Below, one piece after another: positions 16,402-26,671 of a stretch of 64,000 nucleotides of DNA (positions are counted from its first letter, which is position 1; each line of letters opens with the position of its first letter). The notes under the pieces are model-generated. The model was not told the DNA's origin. It was given only the letters and a program-made list of their open reading frames with translations, and ran no database searches. Source of the DNA: Euzebyella marina (lineage in GTDB: Bacteria > Bacteroidota > Bacteroidia > Flavobacteriales > Flavobacteriaceae); contig NZ_JACYFK010000001.1 of NCBI RefSeq assembly GCF_014855515.1, positions 248,001 to 312,000 on the forward strand, given 5' to 3'. Made by a program: the position numbers and the translations under genes.

Positions 16402-19400
16402 CTAGTTTCCAAAGTTATAGCGAAGCGTGAAACCAGAATTTATAGTGGTTTGAGGAAAAGCTGTGGAAACGGCGAACTTAGAAAACGAATGATCATAGAA
16501 GAACAATGCGTTCAGATTCTTCGTTAAAGCATAATCAGCGGTAAACTTGACCGAAAGAAGGTTTTGGCCCGAGGTTACTTGATTATTATCGATATCCAGG
16601 TTTCGAATAATAGTTACGTTATCACGCAAAGTCATATCGGCTTTCAAGTTCAAGTCTCCTTTCAACCTTGTTTTGTTACCGCCAATGTTAGTGACAAACT
16701 TGACATCTTTAAACCTATAACCAAGCCCTACCGTATACTCACTTCCATTGGTCTCCGTCATTAGGTTATTATCGAAGCTTAAGGCCATTATTCTGCTCGT
16801 ACGCATTTCGGCCAATACGCTTACCGAATTCTTCATTTCAAAATCGACTCTCATTAAAGGATTGAACTCATCGTTCAACACAACGTTGTTGAGAATTAAA
16901 TCAGGCATAACGTCACCTGTATCAGGATCGGTTTGAGACAACCCATCATTGCCCAATTGCACCTTTTCTAAATTGGTCTGAAAAGAATTGATGCTATAAG
17001 CGGCCCTATACCCGTGACTTAAAGAGAAACGTTGAAATTTCTTTTTAAACCATTTGTTCCTCATCAGACCTGTATACTTAATGTTCCAATTGGGAATAGG
17101 TATCTGTCTGAACGCATCTAGATTTACACGTTCGGCATCTTGTCCCGTATAGGCCGCAAAGAAAGCGGGCAACAATACATCTTGCTGTGTTTTTCCGTAC
17201 CGTTCCGGGAATCCATCTTCATCTAGTTCTCCTACCGCTTCACCCCTATTGGCGACCAGCCTGTTAGCAATGGTTAATCTATTTTCTTTGAATTGCTGAA
17301 AGGTTTCAGAATCGAATTCATCACTTCTTCCAAAGACAGTTCCGATCATAAGGGTCGAAATACTGAAATTTCCGTATTCGTTACCCAAAGGGTTTTGATT
17401 CTGCGACCAAAGGTCTACATCATAATTTTCTTGATAGCTATTGGAGAATTGACGATCCGCTGAAAGGTCAATAGTCAAATCTCTCGCCGGCTGAGCCGTA
17501 GCAGTTATATTCAATTGCTTGTTTACATTTTCGATATACTGCTCATTGAATTCATTGAAGTCTATGAGCCAACCCTTTCTTGCAGCTTCGAACCGAACAT
17601 CTGACTGGCTACCAAAAACAAACCCTAAAGACGGCCTTAACGACCCGATAAAACCTACCGACTGAGTATAACCTGGAAGTACCTTACCGCTGCTTTCGTT
17701 ATAGTTAACATTCAATCGTTTCACCATAGTCAAAACATCTACCGCAGTATTGAAAAGTCCGCTAGTTTTTTTAGAAGTTTTTTCACTATCTGAAGCCGGA
17801 TTACCTGCCTTATCCCTACGAACCGGGGCTGCGCTCGCATTTGCTTTTCCCTCCCTCTTTTTTAGACCTAACATATCATAAAACTTCTGCATGTTCAGGT
17901 TGGCCGTCAAATTATGAGTACTGGCATTTTGAACGGTATTTACCGAAACGATACCTTGGGAGTTCCGTTGATCCGCAATGGCCAAATTAAGGGCGTCTCC
18001 TCCTCGTTGCCAGTCAAAGTTACTGGTATAGCTATATTGGGCATTGATAAAGTCCAAAACAGGTATTTTACTAAAAGGCAATTCATAATTTACCTCAAGT
18101 TGTTGAGCATGGCGATTGGGTTGCCCCAAATCCCAGAAACCATCCCAAAGACCTAAGGTTTGATCAATTTCAGAGTTAGGGTCAGTCGGATCGTCCAAAT
18201 AATTTCTAACAATGTGGTTATTGCTAGCCGACATATTTAATCGCAACGACTTAGTCAAACTATAATTGACCGCATATTGCCAATTGAACAAGTAATTGCG
18301 CTGACGCAAGGTCGGAAGCTCTAATTTATCGACACCTTCCTCAACAACATCTCTAAAACGTTGCTGATTGAATTGTCTATCAAAATTTGAGTTGACAGAC
18401 ACGCTGGTCGGTAATAAGTTAAGGTTTAGTTCTTTTAACCATTGTAGGTATCTGCCAGTAAACAACGAATCATTTTTGGCAAAAGGCGCCACCTCGATGG
18501 GTTCGAAATTGTGGTTGTACAACATACCCGCGGCAACACTCTTATCTTCTAGCGCGGCTATTTCAAAATCTCTGTGATTGGTTTCGTTGTAGGAATAATT
18601 GAAAGTAAAGTTTTCAACATCGTAGAAATTGGCCTCGGCCTCTTCACCCCTATCTTTTCGAACACCGATAAGATTCACACTCGTTCGCTTAGTGTAGTCT
18701 TCGGCCTGTGTTCTGATGGCTTCAGCCGATTCTTCATCTTCGGCTGCCGCTATACGGTCATCTAACTTAAGGTCATCGTATACAGGATCGAACTCAGGTG
18801 TAATTACCGATTCGGAAATACCATAATTAAATGGTATTTGTATATTCCAATCTTTCGGAAGCAATTGACCTACATTAACATTGGTGACCAAATCGTAGGA
18901 AATGGCATCTTCCCTGGCTCTTTCATTCGGCATTTGATCAATTGACCCAAAACCGGAAGTACTGGTACTACCCGTAGCACTAACATTGGCAAAATCGGCA
19001 ATGTTCGCATCAACCGCCGCGATAGCTGCCCAACCCCCATTATTATCAAGGCCTGCCAAACGAAGCTCATTGAACCAAACCTCACCGCGTGCCGGGAAAC
19101 CGCTTACGTTCTTGACACCGACCATCATGCTTCTAATGCTTCCTAATGACGGGTTACCTTTTATACCAATTCTAAGCGTTCCCGGAGTTCTCGGAGCAAA
19201 CTCATCAACAGGAACCACCTCGCCACCAATGACCTCAAAAAACCGTATCTCACTTAAGTCGCTACCGGCAATCCATACCGACTTCACCTTGTTCAAATCG
19301 GAAAGGATAATTTCCATCTCGTTATTCTCAGGCCAGACACCTTCTTCGGAAGCCACATTAAAAGGGGTAAACTCTAAAGGAAGTTCTAACTGGTAGAAGT

Positions 19401-22400
19401 TCTCGGAAAAGTCGGTACCAATTCTCAAGAAGCCTACCAACGGGCTCTCGATTTCGTAGCTATCACTTTCTAAAATCTTTTCGGCATGCATGAACATTTT
19501 CAGTTTTTCATACTGCCTAACATCTATATTAAGGTTCTTGAACACCCCTCTAGAATCTTGAGACTCTAGATTTTCGACCACTAGCGAGAGCGACTGCTCA
19601 TTCTGCTGAATGATGGTATTGTTATTATTTAATTGTTCTCTTCTAACACCTGGTGGCAAAACATAAGGTATAGGTGATCGATTTTCATTTTCTTGAATGT
19701 TCACCGCATTAACATCCATAGTAGTTGCATCATCACCGACATTTGGATCATCGGGATCTAAGCTCTTTACATAAGTTCGCCAATCACCCCTAACCAAGTC
19801 TAAAGTAGCAAAGCGCAGAACCACATCACTATTAAATCCGGTCATGTACATTCTCATTGAACTGATAGAGCGAAAATCGGTAATACCACCAACGGCATCG
19901 GTAAAATCGCTTAACGGAATTTTGTATTGAATCCACCTTGTTCTCACCGTACTTCCATCAGGAATTCGGTTACCAGACAACACCAATGAATCTCTAATAT
20001 CGGTGACGTAAAGATCATTAATGGTCGTATTTGGCCTGATAGGAACTCGATACTCGTAGTAACTATTGACTGTATTCATGGTCAAATCGCGATCAATATC
20101 CTCTACATCGGGTAGAGTTGTTGAACCTCGATTGGTATTGGTCACCTGTACTGGGGAGTTACCTTGCGGGTTGTTGAAATTAAGGTATCGGTTTAACACC
20201 CCTCCATCTCGCTGTAAGAAGTACTGGTAATTATCGAGAGCGGGGTCGGCCCCGTTGCTATCACCATAGATTTGCGATTCATCGGTATCATTTAAGCCAT
20301 CAAAACCTAAATCTTGTTGTTCACGAGCCCCCTCGTTCACATCAAATGCATAAACTAAGGCCTGAGTTGCAGGTACCGGACCCCAAATAGGATTAGCAGG
20401 TTTTGTACTACCTTCTCCGTTCACAGGAAGGCCATTCTCATATTGCTTTAAGCCGTCGGCCAGAATGTCTTCGGATATATTACCAAAGTTAATAACTAGT
20501 TCACCCGTACTCGTGGCCGTACCATCAACGTACGGATCCATTACCCAAAATTGCACAAACTCTACATTCGCCTGTTCAAAATTGGTACTGCTCAATGAAC
20601 GCATGATACCCGCCCATTTTTGATCTGGGGTGGTACTTTCAAAATTCTCATTGGCATTATAAGGACCTTTTAAACTTGGGTAATAGGCCAAATCGAGAGT
20701 CGTTTGCTGCCTGGTTTGCCCTTGCGCGATTTCTACCTTCGGGAACACCTCATCAACAAATATTCTTCGAGTGCTGTTAGAAGAGATATCACTATCGCTC
20801 ATTCCTGCTGGCCGTTGGTTGGTATAGAATACAGGATCTATAGTATACCAGGCCAACTTTGCCCTATTGAAACCAGTCTCCAAACCTTTTTGGGTAGGAC
20901 TATCTAAAAACTCTAAAGGTGTACTGGCCATCGCCCAGCCCAAAGCAGATCTCACATCAATAAGCGATTGAGAGCCTTCAAAATCATCTAAATATGTAGT
21001 TGTCTCACCTTGAAAGTCTGCATTCTTTGGTGAATTGGGCTTTAACCATGCCACTTCTCCCCTTACAGACAAGTTTGAAGGAACATCAGTATCTATATTA
21101 GGTAGTTTGTTCACCCACCTTGTTAGAAAGGGCAATTCAGTAGAAAAGTTACCATTAACACCGAATATAGTATTGTTGACCGGCTCGACCCCGAAATTCG
21201 ATTTTTGCGTCAAAGGCCTTTCGTTCAAATTAAGCATGGTAGCACCCAGAACAAAGTTCTTGTTGAATTGATGCTCTACATTTACCCCGGTAAATCGTCT
21301 TGTTTGTTGACCGAAAACGGCATTGTTCTCTACAGAAATATTAATAGGAACGTTAGAAGCTTCTAGACTTGGGTCCAATATTTGCACAGTACCGGCCTGA
21401 TAATTCACCGTATAATCAATTCCTTCTTGCAATGTACGCCCGCCAGCGGTTACCCGAACCGAACCTCTTGGCACGTTAAAAGCACCTATCGGAATACCGT
21501 TACTGCCTTCTGACTTGTACCGGCCTTTCATCAAGAATTTGTTTTTTTCAGGATCCTGTAATGCCGCCGATTTGGTCAGCTCATACATATCTCTAAAAAC
21601 GTATCTTTCTTGATTGGGGTTATAGCCATTTGCATTATTATAATCTCCACCCCCAAGCTGTTCAAAGAGGTATTCACCAAAAGGCTCTACCTTGGTAAAT
21701 ATGATTTGTCCATTTTGGGTATCTACGGTCAATCCTGGTATGAAATCAAAGAAACCGTCACCTCCGGGCTGTACATCATTGTACACATTCAAGCGGTCAA
21801 AATTGAATACATTTAAAAGTATTCTATCTTGTAGACCATCAGGCCAAGTAGCATCATCAATTGGGGTAATATAGTTTCTCGGTGTAGGATTGCTATACAA
21901 AATGTTCATCTTGAAGTCATCCTGACTCAAACGGAACGCTCCCGTAGCATAGATGTTTTTCATCATCAAATCCCATATAGGATCAGACACATTGGTAATA
22001 TTACTTTTCAAAAGTTTTAGAACCAGAGTATTGTTATTTATCACCTGATTCTCGATGGCCCCAGAAACTGTTGTAGCATCAAGACCACCATTAGCAAACT
22101 CACCCACCTGATAAACATTACCGTTGTAGGTATATTGAAAAGCTACCGCCAGAACTTCATCATTACTCAACCTTTGGTTCAAAGAGATGTAACCCAATTG
22201 AGAGTTGAATTGAAAATCCCTACCCTGCTCCAACTTTCTTGCATTTTCTAAAAAGGCGTAATCAAAACCCTGATTAGGCTGGTAACCACCCGCATTGAAA
22301 CCTTGTTCGACCGTGGCCACATCCCTAATATTTCCATTAAGAACACCTCCTCTATCGATAAGGGCAGGGTCATATAAGTTAGCGTTGTTTCTTGGTAAAG

Positions 22401-23592
22401 AGTTTGGTTGCCCACCAGTATTCATTCTAAAGAAGTTAGCCGGAGCATTAGAATAGATCCGAGTCTTTTTATCATCTGGATCACTCGTCAATGGATCAAA
22501 TTCTCCTAAATCTTGAATACCGACAATATTTCGAACATTCAATGTTTGTTGACTTCTATTGGTCACCCAAACTTCTAAACGCGTAATCTGAACTTGACTA
22601 CGTATATATGGATAGTTGGTAAGTGCCTGATCGTAATTATCCCTAAAATATTGTGCCAAGAAAAAATGACGATCCTCGTCATAATCCAATGCCGTAACTG
22701 AGAACTCACTTACGGTACCACCACCTTGCGCTACCACCGTATTATTTTGAGATTGTTGCTGAGAGAAAACCGCCGTCACCGTCGTTTTACCGAATTGCAA
22801 TTGGGTCTTGACACCAAACAAACTTTGTGAACCTTGAATTAGGGAACTATTCAACGGCATAGATATATTACCGACTTCTATTGACCTGATTATGTCATCT
22901 TCAGTAGGTGTATAATCAAGCTTTACTATATTCTGAAAATCAAACGTGGCCTCTGTATCATAGTTGGCACTTACCTGAAGTCTTTCTCCAATTTTACCGA
23001 GCATACTAAGACTGATCCGCTGATCAAAATCGAAAGAGGTATTTGTACGGTTTCTTGGGGATAAGGAAGGGTTATCATTCTTTTGCCATATGACACCAAG
23101 ATCCATAGCGACCGACCCCTGAGGTATGACCTCTATCGTGTTCCCACCAAAGACAGATTGAAAGAAATTGTTATTGACATAGAAATTAGGCAACAGGTTT
23201 TTACGTGCTTCTTCGCTACCTTCTTTTTTTCCGGAAAAGGCATCGGATTTTTCTTTGAAGTAATCTTTTATTCCTTCTTTTTCAACAAGCTCGTAGTACT
23301 GTTCGGGCGTTAAAATAATAGGATATCCTATATCGAAGTCACCTACTTTTTCAGAGTAGATGTACATTTTAAGTTGTGGGTCGTAAATATATTTGGAAAC
23401 AATACTTTCTGGGTTCTCCATTCGGAGTCTACCCAAAGAATAACCGGTCTTGACGGAATCTACCTGTTGCTCCTCAGTATTCTCACCTTCAGTTTCTTGA
23501 GCATAAAAAACACCCGTTGAAACCATGAAAATTGAGAATAGGAGAGTAAGCTTAAATGGTAATTTAAGAATTAGTTCGGCCCCTGTTTTCAA
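16402..23592 (-). CDS. sprA: SprA, outer membrane translocon of the type IX secretion system
   Basis: A 2396-residue outer membrane protein recognised as SprA (Sov in Porphyromonas), the giant beta-barrel through which type IX cargo crosses the outer membrane and which is needed for gliding in Flavobacterium. A signal peptide (about residues 1-32, ending Phe-Tyr-Ala-Gln) is followed by long stretches of alternating beta-strand sequence, and the protein ends in a typical outer membrane barrel strand ('INSGFTLRYNFGN'). The N-terminal part and the region around residue 1080 carry the repeated SprA_N-type sequence. The only start that keeps a full signal peptide is TTG at 23592, five bases after the ruvA stop; the first ATG (23526) would leave too short a signal. 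Neighbours ruvA upstream and gcvH downstream match the order I know from other flavobacteria. Confidence 0.95.
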   Translation of the reverse strand: MKTGAELILKLPFKLTLLFSIFMVSTGVFYAQETEGENTEEQQVDSVKTGYSLGRLRMENPESIVSKYIYDPQLKMYIYSEKVGDFDIGYPIILTPEQYYELVEKEGIKDYFKEKSDAFSGKKEGSEEARKNLLPNFYVNNNFFQSVFGGNTIEVIPQGSVAMDLGVIWQKNDNPSLSPRNRTNTSFDFDQRISLSMLGKIGERLQVSANYDTEATFDFQNIVKLDYTPTEDDIIRSIEVGNISMPLNSSLIQGSQSLFGVKTQLQFGKTTVTAVFSQQQSQNNTVVAQGGGTVSEFSVTALDYDEDRHFFLAQYFRDNYDQALTNYPYIRSQVQITRLEVWVTNRSQQTLNVRNIVGIQDLGEFDPLTSDPDDKKTRIYSNAPANFFRMNTGGQPNSLPRNNANLYDPALIDRGGVLNGNIRDVATVEQGFNAGGYQPNQGFDYAFLENARKLEQGRDFQFNSQLGYISLNQRLSNDEVLAVAFQYTYNGNVYQVGEFANGGLDATTVSGAIENQVINNNTLVLKLLKSNITNVSDPIWDLMMKNIYATGAFRLSQDDFKMNILYSNPTPRNYITPIDDATWPDGLQDRILLNVFNFDRLNVYNDVQPGGDGFFDFIPGLTVDTQNGQIIFTKVEPFGEYLFEQLGGGDYNNANGYNPNQERYVFRDMYELTKSAALQDPEKNKFLMKGRYKSEGSNGIPIGAFNVPRGSVRVTAGGRTLQEGIDYTVNYQAGTVQILDPSLEASNVPINISVENNAVFGQQTRRFTGVNVEHQFNKNFVLGATMLNLNERPLTQKSNFGVEPVNNTIFGVNGNFSTELPFLTRWVNKLPNIDTDVPSNLSVRGEVAWLKPNSPKNADFQGETTTYLDDFEGSQSLIDVRSALGWAMASTPLEFLDSPTQKGLETGFNRAKLAWYTIDPVFYTNQRPAGMSDSDISSNSTRRIFVDEVFPKVEIAQGQTRQQTTLDLAYYPSLKGPYNANENFESTTPDQKWAGIMRSLSSTNFEQANVEFVQFWVMDPYVDGTATSTGELVINFGNISEDILADGLKQYENGLPVNGEGSTKPANPIWGPVPATQALVYAFDVNEGAREQQDLGFDGLNDTDESQIYGDSNGADPALDNYQYFLQRDGGVLNRYLNFNNPQGNSPVQVTNTNRGSTTLPDVEDIDRDLTMNTVNSYYEYRVPIRPNTTINDLYVTDIRDSLVLSGNRIPDGSTVRTRWIQYKIPLSDFTDAVGGITDFRSISSMRMYMTGFNSDVVLRFATLDLVRGDWRTYVKSLDPDDPNVGDDATTMDVNAVNIQENENRSPIPYVLPPGVRREQLNNNNTIIQQNEQSLSLVVENLESQDSRGVFKNLNIDVRQYEKLKMFMHAEKILESDSYEIESPLVGFLRIGTDFSENFYQLELPLEFTPFNVASEEGVWPENNEMEIILSDLNKVKSVWIAGSDLSEIRFFEVIGGEVVPVDEFAPRTPGTLRIGIKGNPSLGSIRSMMVGVKNVSGFPARGEVWFNELRLAGLDNNGGWAAIAAVDANIADFANVSATGSTSTSGFGSIDQMPNERAREDAISYDLVTNVNVGQLLPKDWNIQIPFNYGISESVITPEFDPVYDDLKLDDRIAAAEDEESAEAIRTQAEDYTKRTSVNLIGVRKDRGEEAEANFYDVENFTFNYSYNETNHRDFEIAALEDKSVAAGMLYNHNFEPIEVAPFAKNDSLFTGRYLQWLKELNLNLLPTSVSVNSNFDRQFNQQRFRDVVEEGVDKLELPTLRQRNYLFNWQYAVNYSLTKSLRLNMSASNNHIVRNYLDDPTDPNSEIDQTLGLWDGFWDLGQPNRHAQQLEVNYELPFSKIPVLDFINAQYSYTSNFDWQRGGDALNLAIADQRNSQGIVSVNTVQNASTHNLTANLNMQKFYDMLGLKKREGKANASAAPVRRDKAGNPASDSEKTSKKTSGLFNTAVDVLTMVKRLNVNYNESSGKVLPGYTQSVGFIGSLRPSLGFVFGSQSDVRFEAARKGWLIDFNEFNEQYIENVNKQLNITATAQPARDLTIDLSADRQFSNSYQENYDVDLWSQNQNPLGNEYGNFSISTLMIGTVFGRSDEFDSETFQQFKENRLTIANRLVANRGEAVGELDEDGFPERYGKTQQDVLLPAFFAAYTGQDAERVNLDAFRQIPIPNWNIKYTGLMRNKWFKKKFQRFSLSHGYRAAYSINSFQTNLEKVQLGNDGLSQTDPDTGDVMPDLILNNVVLNDEFNPLMRVDFEMKNSVSVLAEMRTSRIMALSFDNNLMTETNGSEYTVGLGYRFKDVKFVTNIGGNKTRLKGDLNLKADMTLRDNVTIIRNLDIDNNQVTSGQNLLSVKFTADYALTKNLNALFFYDHSFSKFAVSTAFPQTTINSGFTLRYNFGN

Positions 23593-23597
23593 ACTTG

Positions 23598-24179
23598 TTA
23601 CAAATTTTTAAGCGCAAGTTTAATAATGTTCTCCACGCTAAGAGAAGGATCCTGTCCGAGCACTTTATCGACCACCTTTTCAGCAGGTCGTCTTGCAAAG
23701 CCAAGAACCTCTAATGCAGATAACGCTTCTTCTTTATTTGTATTGTTTGTTGGTGCCGAAACTTCACCAATATCGTAAACTTTAAGAATTTTGTCTTTAA
23801 GGTCTAGAATAACCCGTTGTGCTGTCTTTGCCCCTATCCCTTTTATAGACTGTATTGAGGTAACATCCCCATTGGCAATGGCATCTCTAATTTGTGTGGG
23901 GTTCATCGATGAGAGCATGGTTCTTGCTATACTTGAACCTATGCCCGAAACGGATAGAAGTAATCTAAAAATTTCGCGCTCAGAACGCTCGGCAAAACCG
24001 AACAATGTGTGCGCATCTTCCTTTATTTGTAGATGGGTAAATAAATTGATGCTTTCTGAATCGCTAATCTTCGAAAAGGTGTGTAGAGAAATGTTCACAA
24101 AATAGCCAACACCACCGCATTCTATAACGACATAGGTTGGGGTTTTCTCTACCAATTTACCTTTAAGATGATGAATCAT
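23598..24179 (-). CDS. ruvA: Holliday junction branch migration protein RuvA
   Basis: A 193-residue RuvA: N-terminal OB-fold ('MIHHLKGKLVEKTPTYVVIE'), two helix-hairpin-helix motifs in the middle ('SVSGIGSSIARTML' and 'SIKGIGAKTAQRVILDLKDK') and a C-terminal domain III that contacts RuvB ('EALSALEVLGFARRPAEKVV'). It forms tetramers that clamp four-way junctions and load the RuvB motor, encoded separately at 32286-33308. It lies seven bases after maeB and five bases before sprA, so the three are probably cotranscribed. Confidence 0.96.
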   Translation of the reverse strand: MIHHLKGKLVEKTPTYVVIECGGVGYFVNISLHTFSKISDSESINLFTHLQIKEDAHTLFGFAERSEREIFRLLLSVSGIGSSIARTMLSSMNPTQIRDAIANGDVTSIQSIKGIGAKTAQRVILDLKDKILKVYDIGEVSAPTNNTNKEEALSALEVLGFARRPAEKVVDKVLGQDPSLSVENIIKLALKNL

Positions 24180-24186
24180 GCTTTAT

Positions 24187-26481
24187 CTAATGGGCCGATT
24201 TCGCTTTTCTTCTTTTTTCACGTTCTTGGGCATCAATAACAGCCACAGCAGTCATGTTGACCATTTCGTCAACACTGGCCCCTAATTGAAGTATATGTAC
24301 TGAACGACGCAACCCTACCATGATCGGACCAATGGAGTCTGCCTTGTTCAATTCTTTCAATAGCTTATAGGTAATATTCGCCGATTCTAAATTCGGAAAA
24401 ATAAGGGTATTTACTTTTTTACCGGCTAATTTTGAAAAAGGAAACTGGCTTTGTAGAAGCTCTTTGTTCAGGGCAAAATCTGTTTGAATTTCACCATCGA
24501 CCACCAGCTTAGGGTTTGATTCATGAAGAATGCGAACAGCCTCACGCACTTTTTTGGCATGCGGGTGAGTAGAAGAACCGTAATTCGCATAACTCAACAA
24601 GGCCAAAACAGGATCAAAACCGAACGTAGTAGCCACATTTGCCGTATTCTGCGCAATTTCAGCTAGTTCTTCTGCAGTTGGATCAATATTTATAGAAGTA
24701 TCCGCCAAAAAGAGAGGCCCCATGTCGGTAATCATTATATTGACTGTTGCTACTTTTTTGACGTTGGATGCTCTACCAATCACTTCAAAAATAGGCTTCA
24801 CCACTGTAGGATAAGCTCTAGAATAGCCAGACACCATTCCGTCGGCATCACCTTCAAGAACCATCATGGCACCAAAATAGTTACGCTCGCGCATTTTTAT
24901 CTTTGCGCTATATAAAGTGGTACCGCTACGCTTTCTACTTTCCCAAAATTTGGTAGCGTAACGAATATGCTTCTCGTCAAATTCTTCTGAGGTTGGATCT
25001 AAAATAGGAATGTCGGCATCAAATTCTAACTCTTTCTTAAGCTCAAGAACGATTTCTTTCTTACCTAATAATATAGGATCGGCTATACCTTCTTCATACA
25101 CAATCTGCGCCGCCTTTAAAACGTCTAGATGATCCGCTTCGGCAAAAACTATACGTTTTCTATTCAATTTGGCCCTATTGTGAAGCAGACGAACCACCTT
25201 GTTATCATTACCCGACCGCTGCATCAATTCCTCCTTATACTTTTCCCAATCATCAATGGGCTGTTGTGCAATACCACTATCCATTGCGGCTTTTGCTACC
25301 GCTGGGGGTATTTCAGAAATCAATCTCGGATCAAAAGGTTTAGGAATGATGTATTCACGATTAAAGGTCAGTCGTGTTTCACCGTAGGCTATATTCACCT
25401 GCTCAGGCACCGGTTGCTTGGCCAATTCAGCCAATGCTTTTACAGCGGCCATTTTCATTTCTTCGTTGATACCTGTTGCCCTAACATCGAGAGCGCCTCT
25501 AAAAATAAAAGGAAAACCTAGCACGTTGTTCACCTGATTAGGGTGATCCGATCGCCCCGTTGCCATAATGATATCTTTTCGAGTCTCACAGGCCAGATTA
25601 TAATCTATTTCAGGGTTCGGATTCGCCATCGCAAAAACAATCGGGTTTTCTGCCATGGAAAGAAGCATTTCAGGGGACACAATATTGGCAATCGATAGAC
25701 CGATAAAAACATCACTAGCTACCATTGCTTCCTCAAGCGTATTGATATCTTTATCGGTGGCAAATTCCATTTTAGCAGGAGATAGATTCTCGGCATCTTT
25801 TCTAATAACGCCCTTACTATCAAGCATCACAATATTCTCTGCCTTGGCGCCGAATGCCTTATATAATTTAGTACAGGACACAGCTGCCGCACCAGCCCCG
25901 CTGATCACAATTTGAACATCTTCCATCTTCTTGCCGGCCAATTCCAAAGCATTTAAAAGAGCCGCCGCAGAAATAATGGCCGTACCATGCTGATCATCAT
26001 GCATCACGGGTATATCGAGTTCCTCTTTTAATCTCCGTTCTATCTCGAAAGCTTCAGGAGCCTTGATATCTTCAAGGTTGATTCCACCAAAGGTCGGGGC
26101 GATGTTTTTAACCGTTTGAACAAAATCGTCTACATTTTCGGTATCTACTTCAATATCGATACCGTCAATATCTGCAAAAATCTTAAAGAGAAGTCCTTTA
26201 CCCTCCATAACGGGTTTAGACGCCTCAGGACCAATATTTCCCAAGCCCAAAACGGCGGTACCGTTTGAAATAACCGCTACCAAGTTTCCTTTTGACGTGT
26301 ATTTGTAGACATTTGCTTTGTCTTTCGCAATTTCCAAGCAAGGCTCGGCCACACCAGGAGAATAAGCTAACGCCAAATCTCGTTGAGTGGCGTACGGTTT
26401 GGTGGGCACTATTTTAATCTTACCGGGTTGAGGTTTGGCGTGGTAAATCAAGGCTTCTCGCCTTTGTTTCTGTTTGCTCAT
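24187..26481 (-). CDS. maeB: NADP-dependent malic enzyme, MaeB type
   Basis: A 764-residue fusion: an N-terminal malic enzyme domain (about 1-430; '[14 protein letters not shown]', '[18 protein letters not shown]', the NAD(P)-binding '[14 protein letters not shown]') and a C-terminal phosphotransacetylase-like domain (about 440-750; '[16 protein letters not shown]'). It converts malate to pyruvate and CO2 with NADP+, supplying NADPH and pyruvate; in MaeB enzymes the C-terminal domain is regulatory (acetyl-CoA responsive) and is not thought to make acetyl phosphate. It is the first gene of the maeB-ruvA-sprA string and has a likely promoter 20-27 bases upstream. Confidence 0.95.
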   Translation of the reverse strand: MSKQKQRREALIYHAKPQPGKIKIVPTKPYATQRDLALAYSPGVAEPCLEIAKDKANVYKYTSKGNLVAVISNGTAVLGLGNIGPEASKPVMEGKGLLFKIFADIDGIDIEVDTENVDDFVQTVKNIAPTFGGINLEDIKAPEAFEIERRLKEELDIPVMHDDQHGTAIISAAALLNALELAGKKMEDVQIVISGAGAAAVSCTKLYKAFGAKAENIVMLDSKGVIRKDAENLSPAKMEFATDKDINTLEEAMVASDVFIGLSIANIVSPEMLLSMAENPIVFAMANPNPEIDYNLACETRKDIIMATGRSDHPNQVNNVLGFPFIFRGALDVRATGINEEMKMAAVKALAELAKQPVPEQVNIAYGETRLTFNREYIIPKPFDPRLISEIPPAVAKAAMDSGIAQQPIDDWEKYKEELMQRSGNDNKVVRLLHNRAKLNRKRIVFAEADHLDVLKAAQIVYEEGIADPILLGKKEIVLELKKELEFDADIPILDPTSEEFDEKHIRYATKFWESRKRSGTTLYSAKIKMRERNYFGAMMVLEGDADGMVSGYSRAYPTVVKPIFEVIGRASNVKKVATVNIMITDMGPLFLADTSINIDPTAEELAEIAQNTANVATTFGFDPVLALLSYANYGSSTHPHAKKVREAVRILHESNPKLVVDGEIQTDFALNKELLQSQFPFSKLAGKKVNTLIFPNLESANITYKLLKELNKADSIGPIMVGLRRSVHILQLGASVDEMVNMTAVAVIDAQEREKRRKAKSAH

Positions 26482-26500
26482 CGTGTTCTCCTTTGGGCTT

Positions 26501-26508
26501 CAAATTTA
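26501..26508 (-). promoter_or_regulatory. predicted -7 element for maeB-ruvA-sprA
   Basis: TAAATTTG on the minus strand matches the Bacteroidota -7 consensus 20 bases before the maeB ATG. The -33 region has only a weak match, so confidence is moderate. Confidence 0.45.
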
Positions 26509-26616
26509 ATAGTATTCTTCGTATAACATAGAAAAAGATTGAGAGCTAACACATTCTAGACACTGAGGGTTAGTTTTATCACTCTTTAAAAAGACATTCA
26601 ACCACTTAAACATCCC

Positions 26617-26654
26617 AAAAAAATAAGAGCGGGCACATTTCTGTATCCCGCTCT
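26617..26654 (-). terminator. rho-independent terminator after sugar transporter gene
   Basis: Stem AGAGCGGG/CCCGCTCT with a 13-base loop, followed on the minus strand by TTATTTTTTT. It lies just after the transporter stop at 26672 and separates it from maeB. Confidence 0.85.
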
Positions 26655-26671
26655 AAACAAACAACTTAACT

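Noticed and set aside
23524-23526. An ATG start for sprA at 23526.
   Set aside because: It would leave about ten residues of signal peptide; the TTG at 23592 gives a complete one.
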